From Triticum aestivum (taxonomy: Eukaryota; Streptophyta; Magnoliopsida; Poales; Poaceae), in NCBI RefSeq assembly GCF_018294505.1, contig NC_057808.1, forward strand, positions 354,132,696-354,196,695: a stretch of DNA of 64,000 nucleotides, written 5' to 3'. The notes under the pieces were generated by a model, which worked only from the letters and a program-made list of their open reading frames with translations, did no database searches and had not been told where the DNA came from. Shown here in pieces: positions 43,165 through 55,161 of the stretch (position 1 is the first letter of the stretch; every line of letters starts with the position of its first letter). The position numbers and the translations under genes are program-made.

Positions 43165-44781
43165 GCGCTCCGCGTCCTCCTCTTTCTCTGGCAGCGTCCC
43201 TTGTGTCAGGTATTCCTTGAACTCCTTGGTCCAGCACTCCTCCTGAAGCTCGAGCGCCAGGAGTAGGCGCGCTCCCGAGGTCGGGCCGTAGGCCGGGGCT
43301 CCCGAGGCAGGTGGTTGGGGGAGTTCCTCCCGAGGGGCGCCGACCCCGAAAGCGAAGGTGCTGCCGACGGCTTGAAGAGCCGCTCCTCAAAGACGCCAGG
43401 CTCTTGGGGTTGTCGCTTGGACGCCCTTTTGGCGATGTCGTCGGCCTCCTTGTTGGTGCCACGGGCACGTGCTGCAACTCTAGACCCAGGAAATGCTTTT
43501 CCATTATGCATACCTCCGCGAGGTATGCCTCGATGTGCTCGTCCCTCGGCTCGTATACCTTGTTGGAGAAGTTGACGAGGAGCTGCGAGTCGCCCCTGAT
43601 GGTGAGGCGCTTCACCCCCAGGGCCACCGCAGCCTTAAGGCCAGCGATGAGGCCTTCGTACTCCGCGATGTTGTTGGAGACCTTCTCGCCTTGCTGGAAG
43701 CAGAGCTGCACGGCATACTAGAGCTTGTCCGGAGTGGGCGAGATGAGCACTGCTCCAACTCCCGCACCCTGGCGGGCGAACGCGCCATCGAAATACATGA
43801 CCCAACCATCTGGTGCTTCACTTCCTGGCGAGAGGGATCGGTCCTCGCCTGCTTCAAACCCCGGGCGTCAGTCCATTCAGTCATGAAGTCGGCGAGCGCG
43901 GCTCCCTTGATGGCCCTAGTTGTGCTGAACTCCAGCTGGAATGCTTGCAGCTCGATGTTCCATTCGACGACTCTTCTAGCAGCGTTGGGGCTCCTGAGTA
44001 CCCTCTCCAGCGGGTAGGCCGAGACGACCTTGATTGGGTGACCTTGGAAGTAGTGCCACAATTTACGCGAGGCCACCAAGAGCGCGAGCAAGAGCTTCTG
44101 AGGCATGGGGTACCGTGCCCTTGCATCCCGCAGTACCGTGCTGACAAAGTACACTGGGTGCTTGACGAGGGCGGGAGCGTCGACGGAGCCTGCGCCTGCC
44201 GGAGGTTGGGACGTCTCCTGAGGTGATGGGACCCCAAGAGCCTGGTCGCCCACTGGGGCCTCTGTTGGCCCGCGAACGCCGCCTTGCTGGGCCTGGTCAC
44301 TCGTTGGCGTTGCTTCCGCCTTTGCGGTGCCCTCTGGGTCCTGTATCGCCCCGGCTGGGGGCACGTCACGGCACGGCAGACGCTTGGCCTGGCGCTCTTC
44401 CCGAACTGCCACTAGAGCTGCGCTAGCGGAGTAGGGAGTGGCGACAAGGTAAAGCACCAGGGGCTCGAGAGGGCAAGGCGCCACCATCACCGGAGGGCTG
44501 GTCAGGTATCTCTTGAGGTCTTGAAATGATTGGTCAGCCTCCGGGGTCCACTCGAACGGGCCCATCTTCTTCATCAGCTTGAAGAATGGCAGGGCGCGCT
44601 CTCCCAGCTTGGAGATGAAGCGCCCAAGCGAGGCCACATAGCCTGCAAGCTTCTGCATCTCCTTGAGAGTTTGTGGTGGGCTCATGTCTTCTATCGCCTT
44701 GACCTTCTCCGGGTTAGCCTCGATCCCCCTGTGGGACACAGGAAGCCCAGCAGCTTGCCAGAGGGGACACCGAACACACAC
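43124..44781 (-). pseudogene. D RT C-terminal part, connection and RNase H
   Basis: Follows a frameshift near 44735. It holds [20 protein letters not shown], the RT thumb/connection, a variable Pro/Gln-rich insert, [12 protein letters not shown], and RNase H ([24 protein letters not shown]). More frameshifts occur near 43820 and 43470. Confidence 0.85.
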
Positions 44782-46571
44782 TTCTCTGGGTTGGGCCGCA
44801 GGTCTACCTGGCGCAGGCTTGCGAAGGTCTCCTCTAGGTCTTGAATCAAAGTTCTTGCCTCCCGAGACTTTACCACAATGTCGTCGACGTAGGCCTCAGC
44901 GTTCCTCCCGAGTTGCCGACCCAGGGCAATGTGCATCAGCCGTTGGAAGGTCGCGCCTGCGTTGCGCAGCCTGAACGGCATGCAAGTGTAGCAGTACAAC
45001 CCACACGGAGTCAGGAAGGCTGTCTTCTCCACATCCTCCACTGCCATCTTGATCTGGTGATAGCCTGAAAGCGCGTGCAGGAAGCACAGCAGGCCGCACT
45101 CGGCGGTGGAGTCGACAATCTGGTCGATGCGCGGGAGCAGGAACGGGTCTTGAGGACAGGCCTTGTTAAGGTTGGTGAAGTCAACACACATGCGCTCCTT
45201 CCCACTTTTCTTTGGTACGACGACGGGGTTCGCCAGCCACTTGGGGTACTGAACCTCGCGAATGACACCTGCTGCCTCCAGCTTGCGAGTTTCCTGGACG
45301 ATGAAGAACGACTTCTCTGTGGACTGTCGCCGCACCTTCTGCTTCACAGGGCGCACATTGGGGCACACCCTCAAGTGATGCTCGATCACCCCTCTCGGGA
45401 CCCCTACTAGCTGCTTGGGTTCCGAGGTGAATACATCCTTGTTCGCGCGCAGGAACCTCACCAATGCCTCCTCTTGATCCGGGTCGAGGTTGGCGCCTAT
45501 GGTGAAGGTGGCTCCTGAGGACCCATCTTCCTCGACTGGCACCTGCTTGGTTTCGACCCGATCTTGAGTGAACAACTGCTTCTTCTTTGCTGGCGCAGCC
45601 TCCTTAACCCCAGCGGCGCTTTTGAGGGCAAACTTGAGCGCCGCTAGGGCCTTCTTGGTGTCTCCAACTACGGTGAGGGTGTCCTTGCTCCCGGGCATCT
45701 TCATGAGGTTGTAGGCCGGATGGGTCGCCGCCATAAACTGAGCCAAAGACGGGTATCCGAGGATGGTGTTGTATGGGAGGCCAATGGAGGCGATGTCGAA
45801 GTCGATCAGCTCAGTGTGGTAGTTGTCGCGAGTGCCGAAGGTCACAGGAAGGCGGATCTGCCCCAAGGAGCTGGTGGAGCCGCCGCCGACTCCGGAGAAG
45901 GGCTTGCTGGGGCGGAGCCGTTCGAGTGGCACGTGAAGAAGGCTAAAAGCCTCCACAGAGAGCACGTTGAGACCGGCGCCACCGTCGATGAGGGTCTTGG
46001 TGATAGCTACGCTGCAGATGGTGGGCGTGCAAAGCATTGGAAGCACGTCCGTGCCGACTGTGGTGACGGAGTGATCCCCCGAGTCAAAGGTGAGGTCGGC
46101 CTTGGGCGCCGCCCAACCCGGGGGAGCTCCTTGCCGCACGGAGGCGGCGCCAATCTGGCGAAAGAACGGCTTGGCGTGATGGTCCGAGGGTGGTGCTTGC
46201 GAGCGGCCGAGGAGGGCCGCGACGGCGTGGGGCGCCTGTGCCGCGAAGCGCGCAACAAAGAGGCCGCACGGCTCCTCCCAAGATGCCACTGAGGATCCTG
46301 GGAGAGCGAGCAGCCAGGCGCGTGGCGCACCAGCGAGGGCCATGGGAAGCCAGTTGGCCATGACCTTGTCGTCGCCCCCAGCCTTCAGGACGGCCTCTTT
46401 ATATGCCAGAAGGAAGGCCAACGGGTCCGCCGCACCGTCATAGTGCGGCGGCATCTCCGGCTTGAACTTGGGCGGCCACTGTACCTGTCGCAAGGCGGGG
46501 CCAAAGGCCCTGAGCCCCCTGGCGCTATCGTGGGCGCCCGTCATCCCAGCCGGGGGAGCAACGCCGGCCAT
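44734..46571 (-). pseudogene. D gag, protease and RT
   Basis: Nearly intact over ~610 codons. Starts MAGVAPPAGMTGAHDSARG. Gag is only ~160 residues (VQWPPKFKPEMPPHYDGAAD, AWLLALPGSSVASWEEPCGL) and has no CCHC or Cys-His knuckle. It continues straight into the protease, LIDGGAGLNVLSVEAF, with DGG intact, then a linker and RT ([46 protein letters not shown]). The RT block reads FLHAL where D is expected, so a metal-binding Asp is changed to His; active RT is unlikely. The frame breaks at KLLGF near 44735. Equal gag size in C and D shows that the small gag is a family property. Confidence 0.9.
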
Positions 46572-46628
46572 GGGGACAAGGCGCGGAGGTGGCAGAGCGT
46601 GGACCGACGGAAGGAAAGCTTCAGCGCA

Positions 46629-46646
46629 CCCCTACCTGGCACGCCA
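46629..46646 (-). other. D primer binding site
   Basis: Minus strand TGGCGTGCCAGGTAGGGG, two bases from the 5' LTR; one C-to-T change relative to C. Confidence 0.7.
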
Positions 46647-46648
46647 AA

Positions 46649-47539
46649 TGTTGGATTTCGGGTTCCAGCAAAACCCTTGAGGTTCGAACAGTGGGGTGCG
46701 CACGAAGATCTCTCCTTCCCCTATCTCACGCTCTCACCACAATCTCAAAGCTCAGCACATTGAACTCGCAGAACAAAGGACACAGGGTTTATACTGGTTC
46801 GGGCCACCGATGTGGTGTAATACCCTACTCCAGTGTGGTGTGGTGGATTTCCTCTTGGGCTGAGGATGAACAAGTACAAGGGAAGAACAGCCTCCTGAGG
46901 AGAGGTGTTCTTGAGCTCGGTGAGCTTGTGTGGTTGAGGATGATCTGAATGGTCCCAGATCAGTCGCCTCCTACTGTGGTGGCTAGTCCTATTTATGGAG
47001 GCCATGGTCCTCTTCCCAAATATAGGCGGGAAGGGATCCAACAACAACCAAATTTGAAGGGAGACAACCAGTACAAGTTATCCTGACTAAAGGTGGTCTT
47101 CGACTGCCAAAGGCTCTGGTGGTGACGCCGTCCTGGGCTCCGCGGTGACCTCCGTCTTGCCGTCCTACCGGTCTTGGTCTTGTTGCATCGGTATGGAAAC
47201 CTTTGCCTGATGCTTCGGGACTCCTCGCCTGCGCTTTCCTCTTTAGCACCAAAGAGGAAACGGGTACGCACGCTGGCGCCCGCCTGGCCTTGGTCGTCAT
47301 GGCTTGCATCACAGGGACCTCGCGAGGTGCCCCTCGCCTTGATCTCTCCGTCCCTCGCATTCCAGCCTGGTGAGGCCGCCCCCGAGGAGGTCTTGCGTCC
47401 TCCGCCTCACGAGGCTTGGCCCCTCGCGAGGTTCTTGAGTGTTCGTTGACGAAGATGGGCTGTACAGGGCCGCTGGTGGAGCCACGCCTGGGGCCGCAGG
47501 CAGGCAAGTCTGGGGACCCCCGTTCCCAGGACACCGACA
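46649..47539 (-). repeat. D 5' LTR, 891 bp
   Basis: On the minus strand starts TGTCGGTGTCCTGGGAAC and ends CCGAAATCCAACA. Minus-strand TATA box CCATAAATAGG at ~46991-47001. The inner end has drifted from CCGACA to CCAACA. Confidence 0.9.
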
Positions 47540-47749
47540 GCATGAACATGTGCCAAGTCAAGCCACTCGAACATTCAGAGGAGGATACCATATATCATCA
47601 TACTACATCACAATCATTTTAACGCAATGTTGACATCCAAGATAAATCATTATCCACTCCTACATACTTATGCATGGCATGAGAAACTATAATCTCTAAT
47701 TGTCATTGTAAACATGTTTAATCATAACGAGCTGAATCATGGATACTAG

Positions 47750-49325
47750 TGAAAGGATCGATTTGGTTGACTAGAGGGGGGGTGAATAGGCAACTAACAA
47801 TTTTTAGCTTTTCTTTACCAAATTAAACTTAGCATCAAAATAGGTTGTCTACATATGCAACTAGGTGGGCAACCTATATGATGCAACAACAAGAACACAA
47901 GCAAGCAAGGGATACAACACAATATAAGCTTGCACAAATAAAGGTAAGAGATAACCAAGAGTGGAGCCAGTGGAGACGAGGTTGTGTTACTGAAGTTCCT
48001 TCCCTTTGAGAGGAAGTACGTCTCCGTTGGGGTGGTGTGGAGGCACCATGCTCCCCAAGAAGTCACTAGGGCCACCATATTCTTCTCACGCCCTCACACA
48101 ATGCGAGATGCCGTGATTCCACTATTAGTGCCCTTGGAGGCGGGGACCGAACCTTTACAAACAAGGTTGGGGCAATCTCCACAACTTAATCAGAGGCTCC
48201 CAACGACACCACAAAGCTTCACCACAACGGAATATGGCTCCGCGGTGACCTCAACCGTCTAGGGTGCTCAAATACCCAAGAGTAACAAGATCCGCAAGGG
48301 ATTAGTTGGGGGATCAAATTTCTCTTGGTGGAACTGTAGATCGGGGCCTTCTCAACCAATCCCTAGAAAATCAACAAGTTTGATTGGCTAGGGAGAGAGA
48401 TCGGGCGAAAATGGAGCTTTGAACAACAATGGAGCTTGGGGAGGGAAGAGGTGGTCTTCTTGGGGAAGGAGATCCCCTTTATATAGTGGGGGAAAAGATC
48501 CAACCATTACCTCCTCACTCAGCTCGCGACACGTGGTACTACCGCACACGCTTGCGGTACTACCGCTTGCGCGGTAGTGATCAGACGAGGCCCTGTTGCG
48601 CATGGCAACGAGTGGTAGAACCGCTGGAGCAGTACTACCACGTGCCCCCTGTGGTACTACCGCAAGGCAGGGCTCTACTGGCTGGAAAAAGCACGGACTA
48701 AATAAATTATGTCCGTGACTACTTCTGCTGAGTTTACGATTGTGCGAAAATCCGGCACGATACTACTGCTCGTAGGGAGCGGTACTACCGCGTAGGGGCG
48801 GAAGTAAAAAATTACTTCCGCGTCTACTTCCGCATGCGCCAGTGTCAGGGCCAAAGGCAGCGGTACTACCGCTCACCAGGAGAGGTACTACCGCCGGTCC
48901 CTGCGGTACTATCGCTTCCTTGAGCGGTACTACTGCAAGCCCCTGCGGTACTACTGCTCCATTGAGCAGTACTACCGCATGCCATAGAAACTCTAGCATT
49001 TGGAAGCCTTCATTTCGCTGAGACAAGGATAAACGGACGGTGCTCCAATGAAGCGAAGGAAAGGTGGTGCAAAGGAACAGATGTGTACGTGTTGATTCCA
49101 CCCTAATCTTTCCAAAGCGGACCCCCTCTTAATACTACGGCTTTCCTACGACTCAAATCCACCGAAAAGAAACGTAGAGAACCGCCGTCTTCGATAGGTT
49201 CCGAGGGGCACCGAATCGTCTTGTGCCTAGACATGAGATATCTGAAATGCTCAACGCACACGATTAGTCCGCAAATGCATTGTCATCAATCACCAAAACC
49301 ACATAGGGAGAAATATGCCCTTGCA
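47750..49325 (-). repeat. Solo LTR, 1576 bp, with target duplication ACTAG
   Basis: Bounded by TGAAAGGATCGA and ATATGCCCTTGCA, with ACTAG at 47745-47749 and 49326-49330. There is no internal retrotransposon sequence. The orientation is probably minus, since the minus strand starts TGCAAGGGCATATTTCTC. No gag or pol frame is present. Solo LTRs arise by recombination between the two LTRs of one element. The middle (48520-48980) has many copies of the palindrome-like GCGGTACTACCGC. Confidence 0.88.
48530..48985. repeat. Dense GCGGTACTACCGC palindromes inside the solo LTR
   Basis: GCGGTACTACCGC and close variants recur more than ten times, e.g. near 48553, 48779, 48859, 48903, 48923 and 48944. 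Each is an imperfect palindrome (GCGGTA / TACCGC), so any two copies can also pair. Confidence 0.8.
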
Positions 49326-50004
49326 ACTAGGTTAAACATATTTACAAAAACAGAACAAGTCAAGTTCATACCCGTTTCTCTCTGCCACAGCTAATTCATC
49401 AGATATCGTCATTATTGCCTTTCACTTGCACGACCAAACAATGTGAAAATAATAATAGTGCAACAGTGTCGTGGACTAATCTGGAATCTGCAAACATTTT
49501 ATTCAACAGGACAAGACAAGGTAAAATGGGTTCTATGTTAGATCAACAATAATGCAAATGAGAGCCACTCAACATTTTTCATCGTGGTCTTCTCCTCGGT
49601 ACGACTCAATAAAAAGAAAAGAAATTCAAAAAAACACATTGAAATATGTTTGGAGATTTTGGTTTTCTTGAACAAGCAAATAAAAGGAAAAACTAGAAAA
49701 ACTATTTACACGGGAAAGCTCCCAACAAGCAAAAGAAGAACAAGGAAATCTTTTTGGGTTTTCTTTTTAGTGATACAGCTAACTACTCTAGATAGAAAAT
49801 AAAAAAGAAGCAGGGAATATTTTTGGATTTTCTCAAAGTTTTTCAAACACACAAGAAGAAAGCAAGAAAATAAATTTAACATGGATAGCACAATGGAAAA
49901 GTGTGAACACCGACAGCTGGAATGAAATGTGTGAACATGAATGTAATGTCGGTGGAAATACGTACTCCCCCAAGCTTAGGATTTTGGCCTAACTTGGTAA
50001 TCAG

Positions 50005-51017
50005 TCAGTAGCCTGCATAATAGTCGGGTTGGTAGCTCACGGAAGCTCTCGGTGCGGAGGCCCCAGCCTGCCGAGCGGCCACAACCGCCACATTATGAGC
50101 TCGGGCCTCGCTCTCAAGCACGAAATATCTCCCCCTGCTGTGATAATCAAAGAGAGCAGGCGCAGGCAAATATGTGTGCACAATGGAATCTTGATTAAAC
50201 AACAGTTTATATGTAAAATTATGGGGTTCACCTTTAAGGATTTTATGGCGTTTCATAGCATCAAAGTCGAAATACTGCGTGGGTAAAATAGGGTCATAGG
50301 GTAAAGTTGCAACACCCAGCTCTCTTGCTAAGCGTGTGGCATAAATTCCACCATAAAATAACCACTATTAGCGTTGTGTTGTTATCTGCATGCAACAATC
50401 GCTCCAAGATTATAACTTTTATCACCGGTGAGAGCGGTGCGTATGAGGCTCAAGTCTGGAGCACAAAGTGTACTACAATCTTATTTGCCTACAATACATT
50501 TTCCATTGAATAATGCAAAGTACTGAATTGCGAGAAAATGAATGGTCTTTATTCTACCTTGCGTCACTCCCCTAGTCTCACCGTAGCAAAGACTAGTCAA
50601 GAACGCTTGAAACTCAGACCGTGGTGGTTCGTCTAGCGAACCCCAGAATGGAATTTCGCAATGTTGAGCAAATCTCTCTAGTGATATGGTAAAAGGATTT
50701 CCATACAGTTTAAATGACACCCTAGACTCACGGGGATGGAATTTAAATCCTTGGACAAATGATTCAATGAGAGTGTGGTGTTGATTGCACTTATCTGAAA
50801 TGTAGGGACCAAGATCGGCGTTGTGAACATATTGCTCAAATTCCTCCTTAATGCCCACACTCACCATATAATTATCGCATGGCCATAGGCATGTTTTGGT
50901 TGCGGCATCTCGTATGGAACTTTCACTTGGTTCAACATAAGATCGACGAGCGGAGCTGTCACTAGAACATACCCCCGAGGGTCTCCTCCTCGAAGAACTC
51001 CTTCCAAAAAGGTTCAT
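50005..51017 (-). pseudogene. Athila-type ORF of unknown function
   Basis: Two open pieces, 51017-50481 and 50256-50005, probably one ORF broken between them. The first begins MNLFGRSSSRRRPSG (Ser/Arg-rich), then has a folded-looking domain (FKFHPRESRVSFKLYGNPFT, HCEIPFWGSLDEPPRSEFQAF). The second ends YQPDYYAGY, Ala-rich. Proteins with this start and end are, to my recollection, frequent in Triticeae Athila-type elements and are annotated only as putative plant transposon proteins. Neither RT nor envelope motifs are present. Confidence 0.65.
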
Positions 51018-51800
51018 CATATTCGCATACAATTTTCTGGAAAAAATTGGGTGACAAAAATTTGTCAACAAAACTTTACAAGAGTGATAGCAACTACTCA
51101 TAGGGATACATAGAGGCCATAGCAAGCATTCAAACTACTTAGAACTCTAAGAATTCAACATGCAATCTCATCTACAGCAGCACTAAGAGTAGCTAATTAT
51201 TCAAAATATAAACCACTAAAGCAAAAACTAATTGGACAAACGGAGGAGTCATATACAAGCAACAATCCTCCGAATCAGTTTCGGAAATGGAGCTTCGAGC
51301 AAAGAGATCAAAATCCACGGGTTTGAGAGAAAAACATGAGACAGAGGAGAGCAATGGTGATTTTTTCTGGAGGTAGGTGGTGATGTGGTATGAAGAGATA
51401 AGTGAGAGGGCCCACATGGGGACCACAACCCACCACGGCGCGCCTGGGGGTCCTGGCGCGCCCAGGTGGGTTCTGCCCACTTGGTGCACCCCCCTCTGAT
51501 GTTATTTGCCCCAAAAATTCTTAAATATTCAGAAAAAATGTATTAAATTTTCCAGGGCATTCTAAGAACTTTTATTTTTGGGTCGTTTTTTATTCTGCGG
51601 TAAATTAAGAAAACAGACAAAACATGGCAATTTATTTTGTTTAACTAATAAAAACAGAAAACAAAAGGTAGGGACAGAAGGTAGTGCTCACTAAATTCAT
51701 CAACTTCACACCTCTCAAAAATGATCCATTAATAAGGTTGATCAAGTCTTATTAATAACCACTTTCAATTAATATGAAATGGAAGAACTTTCATAAATCA

Positions 51801-52187
51801 CTAAGTTACCTCAACGGGGATATGAATGTCCCTAACAATAAGCATTTCATATTTCTTTTTGGCAGTAGGTAGAGGTAGTTGAAAACTTCCAATAGTGATT
51901 GCTGGAGATTTTTCAATAACATTAATACCATTCACTTGGAATTGTTTCTTCAGAAAGTGCACCGTGTGCTCATTACCATTGATATGAAAAGTGACCTTGC
52001 CTTTATTGCAATCAATAACAACCCCTGCAGTATTGAAGAAGGGTCTACCAAGGATAATCGACATGTTGTCGTCCTCAGGCATCTCAAGTATAACAAAGTC
52101 AGTCAAAATAGTAACATTAGCAACAACAACGGGCACATCCTCACAGATACCGATAGGTATGGCTGTTGATTTGTCGGCCATTTGCAA
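51801..52187 (-). pseudogene. Athila-type aspartic protease fragment
   Basis: Starts inside the domain (MADKSTAIPIGICEDVPVVV), with MSIILGRPFFNTAGVVIDC, the segment that follows the catalytic DxG in Athila proteases. The catalytic DxG itself is upstream and lost where the LTR begins at 52190. Confidence 0.8.
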
Positions 52188-52189
52188 AG

Positions 52190-53527
52190 TGATACGTCTC
52201 CAACGTATCTGTAATTTTTGATTGTTCCATGCTATTATATTGTCTGTTCTGGATGTTTTATATGCATTATTATGCTATTTTATATTATTTTTGGGACTAG
52301 CCTATTAACCTGGAGCCCAGTGTCAGTTCCTGTTTTTTCCTTATTTTAGAGTTTCGCAGAAAAGGAATATTAAACGGAATCCAAATGGAATGAAACTTTC
52401 ACGATGATTACTTGGACCAAAAGACATCCAGAGGACTTGGAGTACACATGAGGAAAGCTACGAGGCGGCCACAATGACGGAGGGCGCGCCCAGGGGGTAG
52501 GGCACTCCCCCACCCTTGTGCGGCCCTCGTGCTCGACTGACCTATTTCTTCCGCCTATATATTCTCAAATATTCCAAAACCAATCAGGAGAGCCACGAAA
52601 ACAATTTTCCACCGCCGCAACCCTCTATACCCGTGAGATCCCACCTAGGGGCCTTTTCCGGCGTCCTGCCGGAGGGGGATTCGATCACGGAGGGCTTCTA
52701 CATCAACACCATTTCCTCTCCGATGAAGCATGAGTAGTTTCCCACAGACCTACGGGTCCATAGCTAGTAGCTAGTTGGCTTCTTCTCTATCTTTGATTCT
52801 CAATACCATGTTATCCTCGATGTTCTTGGAGATCTATTCCATGTAATACCTTTTTGCGGTGTGTTTGCCGAGATCCGATGAATTGTGGATTTATGATCAG
52901 CTTATCTATGAATATTATTTGAATCTCCTCTGAATTCTTATATGCATGATTTGATATCTTTGCAAGTCTCTTCGAACTATCAATTTGGTTTGGCCAACTA
53001 GATTGGTTTTTCTTGCAATAGGAGAAGTGCTTAGCTTTGGGTTCAATCTTGCGGTGCTTGATCCCAGTGACAGAAGGGGAACCGACACGTATTGTATTGT
53101 TGCCATCGACGATAACAAGATGGGGTTTTCATCATATTGCTTGAGTTTATCCCGCTACATCATGTCATCTTAATTAATGCGTTACTCTATTCTTCATGAA
53201 CTTAATACTCTAGATGCAGGCAGGAGTCGGTCAATGTGTGGAGTAATAGTAGTAGATGCAGGCAGGAGTCGGTCGACTTGATACGGACTTGATGCCTATA
53301 TTCATGATCATTGCCTTAGATATTGTCATAACTTTGTGCTTTTCTATCAATTGCTCGGCAGTAATTTGTTCACCCACCGTAATATTTTCTATCCTGAGAG
53401 AAGCCTCTAGTGAAACATATGGCCCCCGGGTCTACTTTCCATCATATAAGCTTCCGATCTACTATTTTAGTTCCCTATTTACTTCCTTTGCAATCTTTTA
53501 CTTTCCGTTCCATAAACCAAAAATACA
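52190..53527 (+). repeat. LTR of a Sabrina-like Triticeae element, truncated
   Basis: Starts TGATACGTCTCCAACGTATC, standing directly in the Athila protease gene. The rest resembles what I remember of Triticeae Sabrina-type LTRs (CGATCACGGAGGGCTTCTAC, GAGTAATAGTAGTAGATGCA). The family name is from memory and needs a database match. It is cut at 53527 by E2; the ATACA at 53523-53527 would be E2's target duplication. Contains a short internal repeat of GCAGGCAGGAGTCGGTC (~53217 and ~53259). Confidence 0.7.
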
Positions 53528-54676
53528 TGTCGGGGGTGTCGTGCGACATATGCCAAAGGATGGCATATCATGGTGGGGGAGAGTAATACGTCGCCGGTGC
53601 CTGGAAACGGGATAAGGCGTAGACATGTACGCCGACGCATCTTACCCAGGTTCGGGGCTCTCCTAGGAGATAACACCCCTAGTCCTGCTCTGCGGGGTCT
53701 CCGCATGATCACTATCTCAACAGGTAGCTACAAGCTTGCTCCTTGAGCTGTTTGGCTAGAGGAGGAAGAAGGGCAAGGCTAGCTCTACTCCTCTCTCTAT
53801 GTGTGTGTGTTATCTGAGAAGGTGAACCCTTTGCATGGGTGCCCTGGGGGGTTTATATAGGCCTACCCCCCAGGGGTACAATGGTAATCCGACTGGAGGT
53901 AGGACCCTGCCGTCAGTGACTCTGGTGGTCGGCTTCTCCGCTGGCTGCTGAGGCCCGCCGCCTAGTGGGTCCCGCCGGCTGTTTCGTACTTCACCGACAG
54001 GCCGTGCCCGCCGCTTGCGGGTCCTGCCGGCTACTTAGTACTGCGGCCGCGCCACTGATGATGCACGCTTTGTCAGGGAGAGTGTGGCTATAGTGCCGCC
54101 GCCTGGTGGGCGTTCACTGTAGCCATTCCCCGTCTCTTCTGATTAATGGCGCACATACTTTGAGGAAGGGGGAGGGCCGCCTGGTGGGGAGTCGGCCTCC
54201 CCCGTGCCGACTGGTCAGGGCTTGCCGCCTTCTGGCTTCTCACGGACAAGTAGGGCCCGCCGTCTGCGGCCCATACCGACAACCTGTAGTGGGAGCATGG
54301 CCTCCTCTGCCATGGGTGATGTCACGAGCTGCGTGGCAACAGTGTCGCGTCGGGCGAGGGACGTCCGCCCAGTACGCTGCACTGTGGCCACGCTCCGCCA
54401 TGGATTTGGGGGTGGCAGGCCGCACTGTAGCCACGCCCCGTCTCATCGTGATTATGTGGATGCTAACTTTGAGGGAGGGAGGGGCCGCCTGCTAGGAGCC
54501 GGCCCACCTCATGGCCGCCTTCTGGGCTCCGCCGCCTTTCAGCAGCCGACCGCTTGGACCAGCCGGCCGCGAGGAGGCGGCTCTTTGTCTTCGAGGCTTA
54601 AGGGGTACAGCCTGCCCTGATGTCTTGAAACACCATGGGGAGCAGTTGAGGCTACCCATGGTCATTTACTCCGACA
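53528..54676 (-). repeat. E2 LTR, 1149 bp
   Basis: TGTCGGGGGTGTCGTGCGAC... to ACTCCGACA. Minus-strand TATA box CTATATAAACC at ~53851-53861. Alignable with E1's LTR at the left end (e.g. GCCGGTGCCTGGAAACGGGA) but diverged and rearranged in the middle. Confidence 0.88.
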
Positions 54677-54692
54677 GTAGTCCCCGAAGCTG
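54677..54692 (-). other. E2 polypurine tract
   Basis: Minus strand CAGCTTCGGGGACTAC, identical to E1's tract, next to the LTR. Confidence 0.75.
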
Positions 54693-55151
54693 GTGGGGCG
54701 CCAAGGCTGAAAAAGGCGAGGAGCCTCAGCAGCTTCCTACTCCGAGTGGTCTGGTGATCTTGCTCTGTCCGTCTTTCGAAGCGCCGATTGGCAGGAGCCG
54801 GACGCGACCAGGCAGGCCACCTGGTAATTTCGAACCATCATGGCGGGAGCCAGGTGGCATGCCAGCCGGGCGCCAGGCTTGCCGCCCACTGCCCGCACGC
54901 CACGCGGCGCCAGCCAACCGGGCCGGCCTGCCAGCCCACGCGTGTGACGGGACTTTGCCACAGGCTGGGGTCCGCCACTACCGGGCCTTCGGGCGCGCGC
55001 GGATCCGCTGCGGCCGAGGCGGACGGTTGAGATTCCGGGGTGCAGTAACTACACGTCATTACCACGCGGTAAATGTGGGGTCGTGGGGTCGTGGGCGCAG
55101 TTAATCCCATGACCCCCCATGTTCTTGCCCCCTCGGCTCCGGCGCCTGGGG

Positions 55152-55161
55152 CTATAAGTAG
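55152..55161 (+). promoter_or_regulatory. TATA box of the E2 antisense gene
   Basis: CTATAAGTAG followed by GGGGAGGAGG, 204 bp before the ATG at 55356; identical box at 5199-5208 in E1. Confidence 0.7.

Larger units (their letters stand above)
41395..47539 (-). mobile_element. Element D: same family as C, opposite orientation, lacks its 3' LTR
   Basis: Sense is minus: 5' LTR 46649-47539, primer binding site, gag-PR-RT-RH-IN down to 41995, then ~600 bp of 3' region cut off where B inserted (41394/41395). The missing 3' LTR should have been left of B but is lost, together with B's own left end. D and C are recognisably similar throughout, so they form a large inverted repeat. Confidence 0.9.
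47540..52189 (-). mobile_element. Degenerate Athila-type element, host of later insertions
   Basis: Minus-strand remains of a Ty3/gypsy Athila-lineage element: a protease fragment (52187-51801) and an Athila-type second ORF (51017-50005). RT and IN are absent between them. The AT-rich, non-coding downstream part continues on both sides of the solo LTR (47540-47749 and 49331-50004). Its LTRs were not found; its left side meets D and its protease is cut by the LTR at 52190. Confidence 0.65.

Noticed and set aside
48530..48985. CRISPR-like array of GCGGTACTACCGC repeats
   Set aside because: Spacing is irregular, units are only ~13 bp, the DNA is a plant LTR, and no cas genes exist.
47750..49325. 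A small DNA transposon rather than a solo LTR
   Set aside because: TG...CA ends with a 5-bp duplication, no terminal inverted repeat longer than a few bases, and LTR-like length; still, identity of the family was not confirmed.
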